Origin: Sphingobacterium paludis
Lineage (GTDB): Bacteria; Bacteroidota; Bacteroidia; Sphingobacteriales; Sphingobacteriaceae
DNA length: 64,000 bases
Assembly: GCF_004364125.1 (NCBI RefSeq)
Contig: NZ_SNZV01000008.1
Span: 186,001-250,000, forward strand
Direction: 5' to 3'
Below are positions 26,292 to 34,883 of the stretch, piece by piece; within the stretch, counting starts at the first letter, position 1; each line of letters begins with the position of its first letter. Under the pieces are notes generated by a model. The model worked only from the letters and a program-made list of their open reading frames with translations. It was not told the origin of the DNA and made no database searches. The translations under genes and the position numbers were made by a program.

Positions 26292-27359
26292 ATGAGCGAG
26301 ACGAATACTTATTTAATTCGCGTAGAGCCGACAAAACAATCAAGACTCTCGCAAGTAGATTTCAATGACTTGAAATTTGGGCAAATGATGTCTGACCATA
26401 TGCTTGTGGCCAACTATGAAAATGGCGCATGGACAGATGTCAGCATTGTGCCGTATGGTGATCTGAGTATTAGTCCTTCCATGTCTGCCTTACACTACGG
26501 ACAGTCTATTTTCGAAGGCATAAAAGGATATAAATTCCCCGATGGTACCGTAAGTATCTTTCGCCCAGACAAAAACTGGGAGCGATTCAACAAATCTGCT
26601 GCTCGACTGCAGATGCCAGAAGTTCCGGAAGAAATTTTCATGGGAGGCTTAAAAGAGTTATTGCAGGTGGACCAAGCTTGGGTTCCTTCGGCGGAAGGTA
26701 CCTCGCTGTATATCCGTCCTTTTATGTTTGCTACAGAAGCCGCCTTGGGTGTGCATCCGTCGGCATCATACAAATTTGTCATCATTACCTGCCCCGTAGG
26801 TGCATACTACAGCAAGCCGATCAGCTTGAAAGTAGAAACATATTATACGCGTGCAGCTGATGGCGGTGTGGGCTTTTCCAAAAATGCAGGGAACTATGCA
26901 TTGTCCTTATTCCCTACGCAATTGGCAAATCAAGAAGGCTACGATCAAATCATGTGGACCGATGCTGCCGAACATAAATATATCGAAGAGGCGGGTACAG
27001 CAAACTTGATCTTTCGTATTGGCGACACGATTATCACGCCACATGGGGATACAATTTTGCACGGCGTCACGCGACGTACAATTATGGAGCTTGCCGAAAA
27101 GTGGGGCTTCAAAGCTGAACAGCGTAAGGTATCTGTGCAAGAATTAATCGATGGTATCAAAGATGGAAGCGTTTCGGAGGCTTTTGCCGCCGGTACCGCT
27201 GCAACCGTCACCCATATATCAAAGATAGGCTTTGAAAGCAAAGACTATGATTTGCCGCCGGTAGAAGGCCGTGAGTTTTCCAACAAAGTATTGGACTACC
27301 TAAACCAACTTCGGTATGGTAAAATTGAAGATCCTTTCGGATGGAACTTTATTGTATAA
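26292..27359 (+). CDS. ilvE: Branched-chain amino acid aminotransferase
   Basis: PLP-dependent fold-type IV transaminase of the large (about 355-residue) BCAT form, catalysing the last step of valine, leucine and isoleucine synthesis and the first step of their breakdown. LHYGQSIFEGIKGYK and IRPFMFATEAALGVHPSASY are present; the catalytic lysine is in FSKNAGNYALSLFPTQ (Lys205 in the frame opening at 26268). EEAGTANLIFRIG and TRRTIMELAEKWG contribute cofactor contacts. I prefer the Met at 26292 (MSETNTYLIRVEP). The stop is followed 2 bases later by a terminator that also ends miaA. Confidence 0.95.
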   Translation: MSETNTYLIRVEPTKQSRLSQVDFNDLKFGQMMSDHMLVANYENGAWTDVSIVPYGDLSISPSMSALHYGQSIFEGIKGYKFPDGTVSIFRPDKNWERFNKSAARLQMPEVPEEIFMGGLKELLQVDQAWVPSAEGTSLYIRPFMFATEAALGVHPSASYKFVIITCPVGAYYSKPISLKVETYYTRAADGGVGFSKNAGNYALSLFPTQLANQEGYDQIMWTDAAEHKYIEEAGTANLIFRIGDTIITPHGDTILHGVTRRTIMELAEKWGFKAEQRKVSVQELIDGIKDGSVSEAFAAGTAATVTHISKIGFESKDYDLPPVEGREFSNKVLDYLNQLRYGKIEDPFGWNFIV

Positions 27360-27361
27360 TG

Positions 27362-27390
27362 AAGAAAGGGGCTTAATCGGCCCCTTTCTT
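27362..27390. terminator. Terminator between ilvE and miaA
   Basis: Perfect 11-bp stem (27362-27372 and 27380-27390; arms AAGAAAGGGGC and GCCCCTTTCTT) with a 7-base loop, 2 bases after the ilvE stop and touching the miaA stop. The flanks give a T-rich tract in both directions, so it can serve both converging genes. Confidence 0.85.
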
Positions 27391-28294
27391 ATTTCTCTTC
27401 TATGTATCGTAATAGAGACCCCCATTCGGAGGACGTAAACCATTGCGTGTTGCCATATTTTTTAAACCAAGTGATCTGCCGTTTCGCGTAGCGCCTCGTA
27501 TTTTGTTTAATGCGAGCCACCGCTTCTTCGAGCGTTATATCCCCATCCAGGTAGGCAAAAAGTTCGGCGTAGCCTACAGTCAACAGCGCTGGTTTATCAC
27601 GATATGCAAGCAACGTTCGTACCTCCTCGAGTAATCCATCAGCCATCATCTGGTCAACACGCTGATTAATGCGTTCATACAGTTGCTCGCGCTCCATATG
27701 GAGACCTACGGTGATAATGTCGAATGGTCGGGCGCTTTGCATCTTTCCATGAAACGAGCTAAAAGGAAGACCTGTTGCATCAATAACTTCCAGTGCACGA
27801 ATCACGCGTTGGGGGTTTTGCACGTCCGCGCTTTGAAAATAGCTCGGATCTAGTAGGCGTAGCTTCTCCTGTAACGCGGCGATACCTTGCTCTTCATATA
27901 GCTTGTTCAGCGTCTCCCGAACCTCTGCTGGTGCACGTGGAAGATCATCCAGACCTTCGCACAAGGCACGAACAAACAGCCCTGAGCCACCTACCATCAC
28001 GACGATGTCACGCGTCTCGAAGAGACCCTTCAGTAGCGCTAAAGCATCGCGCTCATAGTCGCCAGCAGAATATGCAGTGGCTATGGAATGGGAGTCAATG
28101 AAATGATGCTTGGCCTGTTCTAGCTCCTCTTCAGAAGGCTTCGCGGTGCCAATCGACATCTCCCTGTAAAACTGACGTGAATCTGCAGAAAGGATTTCCG
28201 TATTAAAGTGCTGGGCAAGTCGAATGGCCATAGCCGTTTTGCCGACCGCGGTAGGCCCCACAACTGCAATCAACTTTTTTCTGTTACCTGTCAT
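27389..28294 (-). CDS. miaA: tRNA dimethylallyltransferase MiaA
   Basis: Transfers a dimethylallyl group to N6 of adenine 37 in tRNAs reading UNN codons. At 301 residues it is full length: P-loop VVGPTAVGKTAMA (11-23), LSADSRQFYREMSIGTAKP (about 35-53), HHFIDSHS, GGSGLFVRAL, NPQRVIRALEV, and QNTRRYAKRQITWFKKY near the C-terminus. The start is clear by family comparison. An intrinsic terminator hairpin ends only about 13 bases before the ATG, leaving almost no room for a leader, so expression may depend on read-through of that hairpin. Confidence 0.95.
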   Translation of the reverse strand: MTGNRKKLIAVVGPTAVGKTAMAIRLAQHFNTEILSADSRQFYREMSIGTAKPSEEELEQAKHHFIDSHSIATAYSAGDYERDALALLKGLFETRDIVVMVGGSGLFVRALCEGLDDLPRAPAEVRETLNKLYEEQGIAALQEKLRLLDPSYFQSADVQNPQRVIRALEVIDATGLPFSSFHGKMQSARPFDIITVGLHMEREQLYERINQRVDQMMADGLLEEVRTLLAYRDKPALLTVGYAELFAYLDGDITLEEAVARIKQNTRRYAKRQITWFKKYGNTQWFTSSEWGSLLRYIEEK

Positions 28295-28300
28295 ACGCTA

Positions 28301-28333
28301 ATAAAAATACCTTAAGCTATTAACTTAAGGTAT
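28301..28333 (-). terminator. Terminator abutting the miaA start
   Basis: On the minus strand a perfect 10-bp stem (28333-28324 and 28316-28307; arms ATACCTTAAG and CTTAAGGTAT) with a 7-base loop runs into TTTTTATT, a classic rho-independent signal. It lies after the pRiA4b-like gene and 6 bases before the miaA ATG at 28294. Confidence 0.82.
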
Positions 28334-28361
28334 CCTTAACTCTATAAATTATTCAAAGTTT

Positions 28362-28958
28362 CTAAAATTCGTCTTCGAAGCCGTTTGATTTTTGCGACTG
28401 CTCTTCGCTATCGCCTTCGCTACTTTCGTCATCAAACATATCAAACTCTTCCTCATCATCCACACCGTATTCCGTCTCATCACCCGCAACTTCATCGTCG
28501 TCATCATCGTCGTCGTCAACGCCGGTAGAAAGTGGAAATGCTGCTGCAGCAGCATTTTTCGGCGCCTCACCAACAGATTTGGAAATCAATGGGTAGATTT
28601 TGCCATCTTCTTCCTTTAGGATCTTCACCAATTCAACGTGGAAATCATAGGGCCGATCAAAGTTATATACGTAATAAAACTTTTGGTGCGGGTCGTCAAT
28701 AAACTTGCTCAAACGGATAGCTTCCATAGTAAGTACGCCAGCCTCTGCTTTACGATCCGATGGAAGCAGTGATATTTCTGTGCCTTTTTTCCATTGATCG
28801 TTACTCACATAAAAAGAAGAAGAAACATCAGATCTGTAACCGGTCGAATTGTGTATAGCCTCGTGCAGCTCTAGAAAAGTCGCTCTGGACGGCATGTCAA
28901 TTTCCCTATATATATCCTCGTAGTCCTCAAAAGTTACTCGAAATCTGTAAATAGCCAT
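28362..28958 (-). CDS. pRiA4b ORF-3-like protein with acidic tail
   Basis: 198-residue protein whose first ~125 residues match the plasmid pRiA4b ORF-3 family: YRFRVTFEDYEDIYREIDMPSRATFLELHEAIHNSTGY, then KFIDDPHQKFYYVYNFDRPYDFHVELVKI. The C-terminal third is extremely acidic, with eight consecutive Asp residues (about 147-154) and many Glu, so it is probably disordered. The family also occurs as IS1096 passenger proteins, but there is no insertion sequence here and the gene sits between cca and miaA on the same strand. Biochemical function is unknown; a nucleic-acid-related or RNA-mimicking role would be guesswork. Confidence 0.85.
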   Translation of the reverse strand: MAIYRFRVTFEDYEDIYREIDMPSRATFLELHEAIHNSTGYRSDVSSSFYVSNDQWKKGTEISLLPSDRKAEAGVLTMEAIRLSKFIDDPHQKFYYVYNFDRPYDFHVELVKILKEEDGKIYPLISKSVGEAPKNAAAAAFPLSTGVDDDDDDDDEVAGDETEYGVDDEEEFDMFDDESSEGDSEEQSQKSNGFEDEF

Positions 28959-29022
28959 TCTCTAATCGTATCGTTTAGTATTTTATCAATCAAAAGATAA
29001 AAATACAATAATTTTTAAAAAT

Positions 29023-30441
29023 TTATAATACACCCGCGTTCTTAAGTCGCAATCCAAGGCTTTCGCCCTTTTTGGCGACATACCTCAACGCCTCTTCCCG
29101 ACTGTTCGCAATTTCGCCCTCCAGAATGGCCTCGCGCATCGCATTTTTTATGACGCCTATCGTTCGTCCGGGGCCAAGATCAAAAAGCTGCATAATATCT
29201 TCTCCGGAAACCGGTGGCTGCCAGTTACGTATCTGATCGCGCTCTTCAACATCTTTCAGTTTTTGTTTGACCAACTCGAAGTTATCCCGATACTTGTGCT
29301 TTTTAAACTCGTTTTTAGTCGTTACGTCGGCATGGCATAACATCATTAACGCATCGACGTCATCTCCCGCATCAAAGAGTAATCGCCGGACGGCAGAATC
29401 CGTTACGATATCCTGCGCAAGTACAATTGGCCGAAGATGCAGCTGCACCAGCTTCTGCACGAACTTCATCTTGTCATTTAAGGGCAGTTTAAGTTCGGCA
29501 AATAGTTTGGGAACCATTTTAGCACCTCTGTCTTCGTGCCCGTGAAATGTCCATCCCACCTTTTTATCAAACCGCTTTGTGGCGGGCTTGGCAATATCAT
29601 GCATAATAGCAGCCCAGCGTAACCATAAATCATCGGATAACGAAGCCACATTATCCAGCACCTCTAAAGTATGGTAGAAATTATCCTTGTGTCCACGCCC
29701 GTCGATAATGTCTACCCCGTGCAAATTTTGCATGGCCGGGAAAATCAGCGCCAATAAACCGGTATCAAAAAGATACCGAAAGCCCATGGACGGTTTACGG
29801 GAAAGAATGATTTTGTTGAGCTCGTCTGCAATACGCTCTTTCGATATTATTTTGATACGCTCCGCATATTCCGAAATCGCCATAATTGCCTTCACGTCGA
29901 TTTTAAACTCCAGCTGTGTAGCAAAACGTATAGCGCGCATCATACGCAGCGGATCATCTGAAAAGGTAATGGCCGGGTCTAAAGGCGTACGAATTATGCG
30001 TTGCTCGATTGCTTGTACCCCATCAAAAGGATCTACTAGCTCGCCGAAGGTTGCGGTATTCAGGCTTAATGCCATGGCGTTAATGGTAAAATCTCGCCGA
30101 TTCTGATCATCCTCCAACGTTCCATCTTCCACGATCGGGTTTCTGGAGTTTGATCGGTAGGACTCCTTTCGGGCGCCCACAAATTCGATGTTGATGTTGT
30201 CATAGACAAGCATAGCGGTGCCGAAACTTTTGTAAACGGCCACTTTAGTCTTCAATCGATCGCCTAATTTGGTAGCGAAGTCTATACCACTTCCAAGCAC
30301 CACGATATCCACGTCATTATTAAATGGCCTTCCCATAATCCGATCACGAACAAAGCCGCCAATAACAAAGCATTCAATCTTCTCTGTATCTGCTAAGTCT
30401 CTGATTAGTTGAAAAATAGGATGTTGTAAGTATTCTCGCAT
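29023..30441 (-). CDS. cca: CCA-adding tRNA nucleotidyltransferase / poly(A) polymerase family with HD domain
   Basis: Class II nucleotidyltransferase that builds or repairs the 3'-CCA end of tRNAs (472 residues). The head domain has VIGGFVRDRIMGRP (27-39), the metal-binding DVDIVV (Asp43, Asp45), and RRDFTINAMA, which contains the template-binding region. DDPLRMMRAIRFATQLEF is the conserved neck. The C-terminal half has an HD phosphohydrolase domain (FYHTLEVLDNVA, WAAIMHDIAKP), as in many Bacteroidota members, which may act on 2',3'-cyclic phosphates. It is upstream of the pRiA4b-like gene on the same strand with a 64-base gap. Confidence 0.93.
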   Translation of the reverse strand: MREYLQHPIFQLIRDLADTEKIECFVIGGFVRDRIMGRPFNNDVDIVVLGSGIDFATKLGDRLKTKVAVYKSFGTAMLVYDNINIEFVGARKESYRSNSRNPIVEDGTLEDDQNRRDFTINAMALSLNTATFGELVDPFDGVQAIEQRIIRTPLDPAITFSDDPLRMMRAIRFATQLEFKIDVKAIMAISEYAERIKIISKERIADELNKIILSRKPSMGFRYLFDTGLLALIFPAMQNLHGVDIIDGRGHKDNFYHTLEVLDNVASLSDDLWLRWAAIMHDIAKPATKRFDKKVGWTFHGHEDRGAKMVPKLFAELKLPLNDKMKFVQKLVQLHLRPIVLAQDIVTDSAVRRLLFDAGDDVDALMMLCHADVTTKNEFKKHKYRDNFELVKQKLKDVEERDQIRNWQPPVSGEDIMQLFDLGPGRTIGVIKNAMREAILEGEIANSREEALRYVAKKGESLGLRLKNAGVL

Positions 30442-30741
30442 AGCAATCTTCTCGTAGGCCGGAACCCATCAGCGAGCAAAAATAAGGATTATTTAGTAGA
30501 AAGTCGGGGATAAAGTGAAGAAGGAACAGCGTGATGCGTAGTGGGTAATGTGTAGTGCGAGAAGAATCCAGAATGAGTCCAGCGGCGTCAACGATCTATA
30601 GTCAACGATCTGTGACCAGTTGCGCGCCCTTCGGGGTCATAAAACAGAAGCAATCATCAACACATAGGCGACACGCTACGCGGTCGGTTCAACCCCTGAA
30701 TAGACAAGCTATAGGGAAAAAGGGATTCGAAAGAATGAACC
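30442..30741. other. Gene-free spacer with repeat remnants
   Basis: Three hundred bases between the cca start and the pdxA stop. It includes a 'gatgcgtagtgggtaatg' stretch like those at 5.5, 5.9 and 48.5 kb, and a short duplicated 'caacgatct' motif (about 30590-30615). A forward frame across 30555-30941 is antisense to pdxA and is not a gene. Confidence 0.5.
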
Positions 30742-31797
30742 CTAATCCCGATCCTTTGATAATCTTCGGAAAGCTAACGGATTTGCGGTTAGCTCTGCTT
30801 GCTCTCGTCTTTTTTCCACGATATGTACGGCCGCAAAAATCGCTTCTAGAAAAGATTCGTGCGATGCTATATTTTTCCCGGCGATGTCATAGCCCGTTCC
30901 ATGATCTGGAGATGTACGAACAATCGGAAGCCCTGCGGTAAAATTAACACCTTTTCGAGAGGCTATATGTTTAAATGGGATAAGTCCCTGATCGTGATAC
31001 ATGGCTAGCACAGCATCAAACTTGGTGTAGGCTTCGCTAGCAAAAAAGCCGTCGGCCGGATAAGGTCCAAAACAGAAAATGCCTTCCGCTTTGGCTTGTT
31101 CGATAGCTGGCTTGATTATCTCGTCATCTTCCGTACCGATCAAACCGTTATCACCGGCGTGTGGATTGAGTCCCAAAACGGCTATTTTCGGCTTCTGAAT
31201 CCAGAAATCCTTCTTCAGGCTGTCATGCATCATCTTTAATTTTGCGATGATGGGTTCTTTACGTATGGACGCGGCTATGTCTTTCACCGGAATATGGCCT
31301 GTTACCACACCGATACGAAGCTCGTCGGCAATCATAAACATCAGCACATCACCCGCTTCTGATTTTGCTTGTAAAAACTCCGTATGTCCGGGAAAATTGA
31401 ATCCTTCCTGCTGTATATTGTGCTTATTGATTGGTGCCGTGACCAAGGCATCAATACGTCCTGCGTTCAGATCTTCCACCGCTTTGTCCAACGACAAAAA
31501 CGCATATTTACCTCCGATTTCGTTTTGCTCACCTAGTGTTATTTTCACGTCTTCTTGCCAGCAGTTGATCATGTTGGCGCGCTTTGGGTTTGCCTGATCA
31601 GCGCTATTGATGACGTGGAAGCTGAAATCCTGAATACCGATGGCTTTGCGGTGGAAAGAAGCCACTTTCGTATTACCATAAACAATGGGTGTAAAGAATT
31701 CGAGGACCCGGTTATCCATTAACGATTTGATGATGACTTCTAACCCTATCCCATTAACATCCCCTGTAGTAATACCTATTTTCAGTTTTTCACTCAT
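30742..31797 (-). CDS. pdxA: 4-Hydroxythreonine-4-phosphate dehydrogenase
   Basis: NAD-dependent enzyme of the DXP-dependent vitamin B6 pathway; it oxidises 4-phosphohydroxy-L-threonine to a product that PdxJ condenses to pyridoxine phosphate. The 351-residue protein starts KIGITTGDVNGIGLEVIIK, and has FPGHTEFLQAKS (metal/substrate His), GLNPHAGDNGLIGTEDDEIIKPAI, AMYHDQGLIPFKH (metal His) and GVNFTAGLPIVRTSPDHGTGYDIAGK, all strong PdxA markers. A minus-strand TAATTTTG at 31822-31815 lies 17 bases before the ATG and is a likely -7 element. The genes on either side are unrelated. Confidence 0.95.
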   Translation of the reverse strand: MSEKLKIGITTGDVNGIGLEVIIKSLMDNRVLEFFTPIVYGNTKVASFHRKAIGIQDFSFHVINSADQANPKRANMINCWQEDVKITLGEQNEIGGKYAFLSLDKAVEDLNAGRIDALVTAPINKHNIQQEGFNFPGHTEFLQAKSEAGDVLMFMIADELRIGVVTGHIPVKDIAASIRKEPIIAKLKMMHDSLKKDFWIQKPKIAVLGLNPHAGDNGLIGTEDDEIIKPAIEQAKAEGIFCFGPYPADGFFASEAYTKFDAVLAMYHDQGLIPFKHIASRKGVNFTAGLPIVRTSPDHGTGYDIAGKNIASHESFLEAIFAAVHIVEKRREQAELTANPLAFRRLSKDRD

Positions 31798-31814
31798 TTG
31801 TTCAAGCTTTAAAT

Positions 31815-31822
31815 CAAAATTA
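31815..31822 (-). promoter_or_regulatory. -7 element before pdxA
   Basis: Minus-strand TAATTTTG, matching TAnnTTTG, 17 bases upstream of the pdxA ATG. Confidence 0.45.
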
Positions 31823-31974
31823 CAAATTTTAGGCTAATAAAAAAGCGTTGAAGATAGACATCAATGCGGGAAAGTAACAAGGCACGCTGTAGGTATTCTT
31901 AAGTTAACCTGCTTATGTTGTCCAAAAGCCGAAATACGCACTCGCCTTGCGGGAGAGCTCTGCGCAAAAAATAG

Positions 31975-31982
31975 TATCTTTG
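31975..31982 (+). promoter_or_regulatory. -7 element before rsmA
   Basis: TATCTTTG matches TAnnTTTG, 14 bases before the rsmA ATG. The leader would therefore be very short. Confidence 0.5.
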
Positions 31983-31996
31983 CACAAACAAAGGAT

Positions 31997-32776
31997 ATGA
32001 GCACAGTACGCGCAAAAAAACATCTAGGACAGCACTTTCTAAACGATAAAGGTGCAGCCCAAAAAATTGTCGAGGCACTGAACCCATCGCTTGGCTTTAA
32101 ACAGGTGTTGGAAGTTGGTCCAGGCATGGGTGTTTTGTCTGACTTTTTATTGGAGAAGGAGGCTTATGAAACGTGGCTCATCGATATCGACGATGAATCG
32201 ATAGGTTACCTAGCAGAAAAATACCCCCAATTGGAGCATCGGCTTATACACGGGGATTTTTTAAATCTGGACTTTGGACAATTTTTTACGTCATCAATGG
32301 CAGTTATTGGAAATTTTCCCTATAATATCTCTTCGCAAATACTTTTTAAGATCCTGGAAGAGCGGCATCGTGTCGTACAAATGGTTGGAATGTTTCAAAA
32401 GGAAGTAGCCGAACGCTGTGTAGCGAAGCCAGGGAGTAAAGAGTACGGCATTCTCAGTGTTTTCTTACAGGCTTATTACGATGTGCAGTACCTATTCACG
32501 GTCAAGGCTGGCGCATTTAACCCACCGCCCAAAGTACTGTCTGGTGTGATGCAGATGACGCGAAACAAACGGGAAACATTGGACTGTGATGAAAAATTGT
32601 TTTGGCGTGTAGTGAAGGCATCCTTCAATCAACGGCGTAAGACGCTTCGCAATTCGCTATCAGCCATTGTTCCAAAGGATAAGATGAGTGACAACCCCTT
32701 GTATGAATTACGCGCCGAGAGGCTATCGGTAGCGGATTTTGAAAGCCTCACACGTGAAATTGGCGCGGCGCTCTAA
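31997..32776 (+). CDS. rsmA: 16S rRNA A1518/A1519 dimethyltransferase
   Basis: SAM-dependent enzyme (KsgA) that dimethylates two adjacent adenosines near the 3' end of 16S rRNA, a late checkpoint in small-subunit assembly. Its 259 residues include KKHLGQHFLND (8-18), SAM motif I LEVGPGMGVLS (38-48), IDIDDESIGYL, and the catalytic NFPY (106-109). The C-terminal helical domain contains FNPPPKVLSGVM and SFNQRRKTLRNSL. The flavin monooxygenase starts 11 bases downstream and overlaps the next gene, giving a probable three-gene transcript. Confidence 0.96.
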   Translation: MSTVRAKKHLGQHFLNDKGAAQKIVEALNPSLGFKQVLEVGPGMGVLSDFLLEKEAYETWLIDIDDESIGYLAEKYPQLEHRLIHGDFLNLDFGQFFTSSMAVIGNFPYNISSQILFKILEERHRVVQMVGMFQKEVAERCVAKPGSKEYGILSVFLQAYYDVQYLFTVKAGAFNPPPKVLSGVMQMTRNKRETLDCDEKLFWRVVKASFNQRRKTLRNSLSAIVPKDKMSDNPLYELRAERLSVADFESLTREIGAAL

Positions 32777-32787
32777 CACAAGCTTGT

Positions 32788-33948
32788 ATGAACGTAAAGG
32801 TCGCAATTGTCGGCGGAGGCGTGGCCGGATTAACCACAGCTATAGGCTTGCACAAACTCGGTATACGTGCGCAGGTCTTTGAACGCGTGCAACTCTTGCG
32901 CGGTATCGGAGCCGGCTTTGGCCTTGCCGCCAACGCTATGCAGGCCTTCGACTACCTCGGTCTCCGCGCCGGTGTGGAGCAAATTGGGCACTTTTTACCG
33001 TCCTACAATATTCTTGATCAAAACGGAAAAGTATTGGTGTCGCCATCAACCGGAGATATAACCAAAAATTACCATCAGAAGAACTTTTCCATACACCGCG
33101 GCGACCTCCATCAATTTTTATTGGCGCAATTGCCGACAGATGCCGTAACGCTGGGCAAAGAAGCGATACGCGTTTCCAAAAAGGAGCAAACGGTAGTCGT
33201 CCATTTTGCCGATGGAAGTAGCATCGAAGTCGAGGCCTTGATCGTCGCCGACGGCGTGAAATCGCCTATTCGGCAGCAATTGATTCCTTCTTCGAAACCG
33301 CGCTATTCCGGCTATACCTGCTGGCGCGCCATTATCGACAATAGCTCGACGAATATCCAACTAGGCACCGAAACCTGGGGCGCAAGAGGTCGCTTCGGCA
33401 TGACACCACTCGTTAACAACAAGCTTTACTGGTATGCCTGTATCAATGCAGCACCCAATAGCCATGTCTATCGGCATTTTAAGGTAGCAGACTTAAGACA
33501 GCATTTCAACAAGTACCATTCGGCAGTAAGCGATGTATTGGCCCACACTGCAGATGAGGATCTTTTGTGGAACGATATAATTGATATAAAGCCGTTGCGC
33601 AGCCTTGCTGATGGCCGCATAATATACCTGGGAGATGCTGGGCACGCTACAACACCGAATCTGGGACAGGGCGCTTGTCAGGCTATTGAAGATGTAGCGG
33701 TGCTTGTCGATGAGCTACGCCGCAAGCAGGACTTCGTCGAGGCTTTTCAGCACGTTAACCGCCGCCGCCTGTCGCGGACGCGCTATATTACGGATACCTC
33801 TTGGCAAATCGGCAAAATTGCCCAATGGGAAAATCCCGTATTGATCGCTGTTCGGAATATAGCTATGCGTATCTTGCCGGAAAAGATCAAACAAATCCCA
33901 TTGCAAAAATTAATGAAAGAAGATTTTATGTCTATTAACAAAGGATGA
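32788..33948 (+). CDS. FAD-dependent monooxygenase
   Basis: Group A flavoprotein hydroxylase (386 residues) of the salicylate/6-hydroxynicotinate hydroxylase type. The dinucleotide motif GGGVAGLTTAIGLHKLG is at 9-25 with the acidic strand end VFER; the second FAD motif YLGDAGHATTPNLGQGACQAIED begins near residue 280 (Asp283). VADGVKSPIRQQL is the conserved DG segment. Substrate is unknown; aromatic acids or polyketide-like quinones are typical for the family. It follows rsmA by 11 bases and its stop overlaps the next gene's ATG (ATGA at 33945-33948), so translation is probably coupled. Confidence 0.9.
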   Translation: MNVKVAIVGGGVAGLTTAIGLHKLGIRAQVFERVQLLRGIGAGFGLAANAMQAFDYLGLRAGVEQIGHFLPSYNILDQNGKVLVSPSTGDITKNYHQKNFSIHRGDLHQFLLAQLPTDAVTLGKEAIRVSKKEQTVVVHFADGSSIEVEALIVADGVKSPIRQQLIPSSKPRYSGYTCWRAIIDNSSTNIQLGTETWGARGRFGMTPLVNNKLYWYACINAAPNSHVYRHFKVADLRQHFNKYHSAVSDVLAHTADEDLLWNDIIDIKPLRSLADGRIIYLGDAGHATTPNLGQGACQAIEDVAVLVDELRRKQDFVEAFQHVNRRRLSRTRYITDTSWQIGKIAQWENPVLIAVRNIAMRILPEKIKQIPLQKLMKEDFMSINKG

Positions 33949-34883
33949 TGGAACACGCTATTTTAATCGTTGATGATGTACATGAAGTACTGTTGGAAAA
34001 GCTGGAAAGTGCGGCTATTCTTTTTAACTACCGGCCCGAGTTTGACAAATCCAAGGCCGAGCAGGTTATTGGTAGGTACACAGGACTCATCATACGTTCA
34101 AAATTTCAGGTCGATCAGGACTTTATCGAGAAAGCGAATAACCTCCAATTCATTGCTCGCGCCGGCGCAGGAATGGACAACATCGATGAAGACTATGCGC
34201 GCTCGCGGGGGATAGCACTGATTCCCGCGAATGAAGGCAACCGCGATGCTGTAGGTGAGCATATGATAGGCATGTTGCTAAGCTTGATGAACAATCTCAA
34301 TCGGGGTCACCGCGAAATCATAAACGGGCAGTGGCGGAGAGAAGGAAATCGAGGTTACGAACTTAAAGGCCGTACGGTGGCCCTTATCGGCTATGGCCAT
34401 AACGGTCAAGCTATGGCGAAGAAGCTCTCCGGTTTTGAGGTAGACGTTATCGCGTATGATAAATATAAAACCGGCTTTTCCGATCAGTATGCCCGGGAAG
34501 TTTCTATGGAAGAAGTCGTAAAACAAGCTGACGTGCTAAGCTTCCACATTCCGCTTACGCGGGAAACAAAAGGTATGGTTGACAGAGAATACCTGTTCCA
34601 TTTTCGCAAACCAATATTTTTTCTGATGGGTGCACGGGGTGGCATTGCCGATATACCCGCCGTTTTGCATTACCTGGACCAGGGAAGAATATTGGGAGCA
34701 GCTTTTGACGTGCTTCCTGTTGAAAAATTCCCAGCCTTGAGCGAGCAACCTTGGTTTGAGGATTTTATGAAACGCGATAATGTTTTAGTTAGTCCGCACG
34801 TCGCTGGGTGGACCTTCGAAAGCTACTATAAGTTATCGGCGATCCTTGCCGATAAGATTATCACGCTTCTTAGAACAAGCTAA
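33945..34883 (+). CDS. D-isomer-specific 2-hydroxyacid dehydrogenase
   Basis: NAD(P)-dependent dehydrogenase of the phosphoglycerate dehydrogenase group (312 residues, no ACT domain). It shows ARAGAGMDNIDEDYARSRGI, the Rossmann motif GYGHNGQAMAKKL (149-161), the catalytic Arg in MGARGGIADIP, Glu in FDVLPVEKFP, and His in SPHVAGWTFESY. Similar proteins in Bacteroidota are annotated as 3-phosphoglycerate dehydrogenase, but no serC is nearby, so the substrate is open. The start overlaps the monooxygenase stop by 4 bases; the adjacent ATG at 33948 is an alternative. Its 3' end overlaps the converging UbiA-like gene by 14 bases. Confidence 0.9.
   Translation: MMEHAILIVDDVHEVLLEKLESAAILFNYRPEFDKSKAEQVIGRYTGLIIRSKFQVDQDFIEKANNLQFIARAGAGMDNIDEDYARSRGIALIPANEGNRDAVGEHMIGMLLSLMNNLNRGHREIINGQWRREGNRGYELKGRTVALIGYGHNGQAMAKKLSGFEVDVIAYDKYKTGFSDQYAREVSMEEVVKQADVLSFHIPLTRETKGMVDREYLFHFRKPIFFLMGARGGIADIPAVLHYLDQGRILGAAFDVLPVEKFPALSEQPWFEDFMKRDNVLVSPHVAGWTFESYYKLSAILADKIITLLRTS

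Noticed and set aside
28362..28958. pRiA4b/IS1096-passenger-like gene as a sign of an insertion sequence
   Set aside because: No transposase, terminal inverted repeats or target duplication nearby; the gene sits in a tidy tRNA-gene context.
30555..30941. 128-codon forward frame
   Set aside because: More than half is exactly antisense to the end of pdxA and the rest is repeat-remnant spacer; no homology-like pattern.
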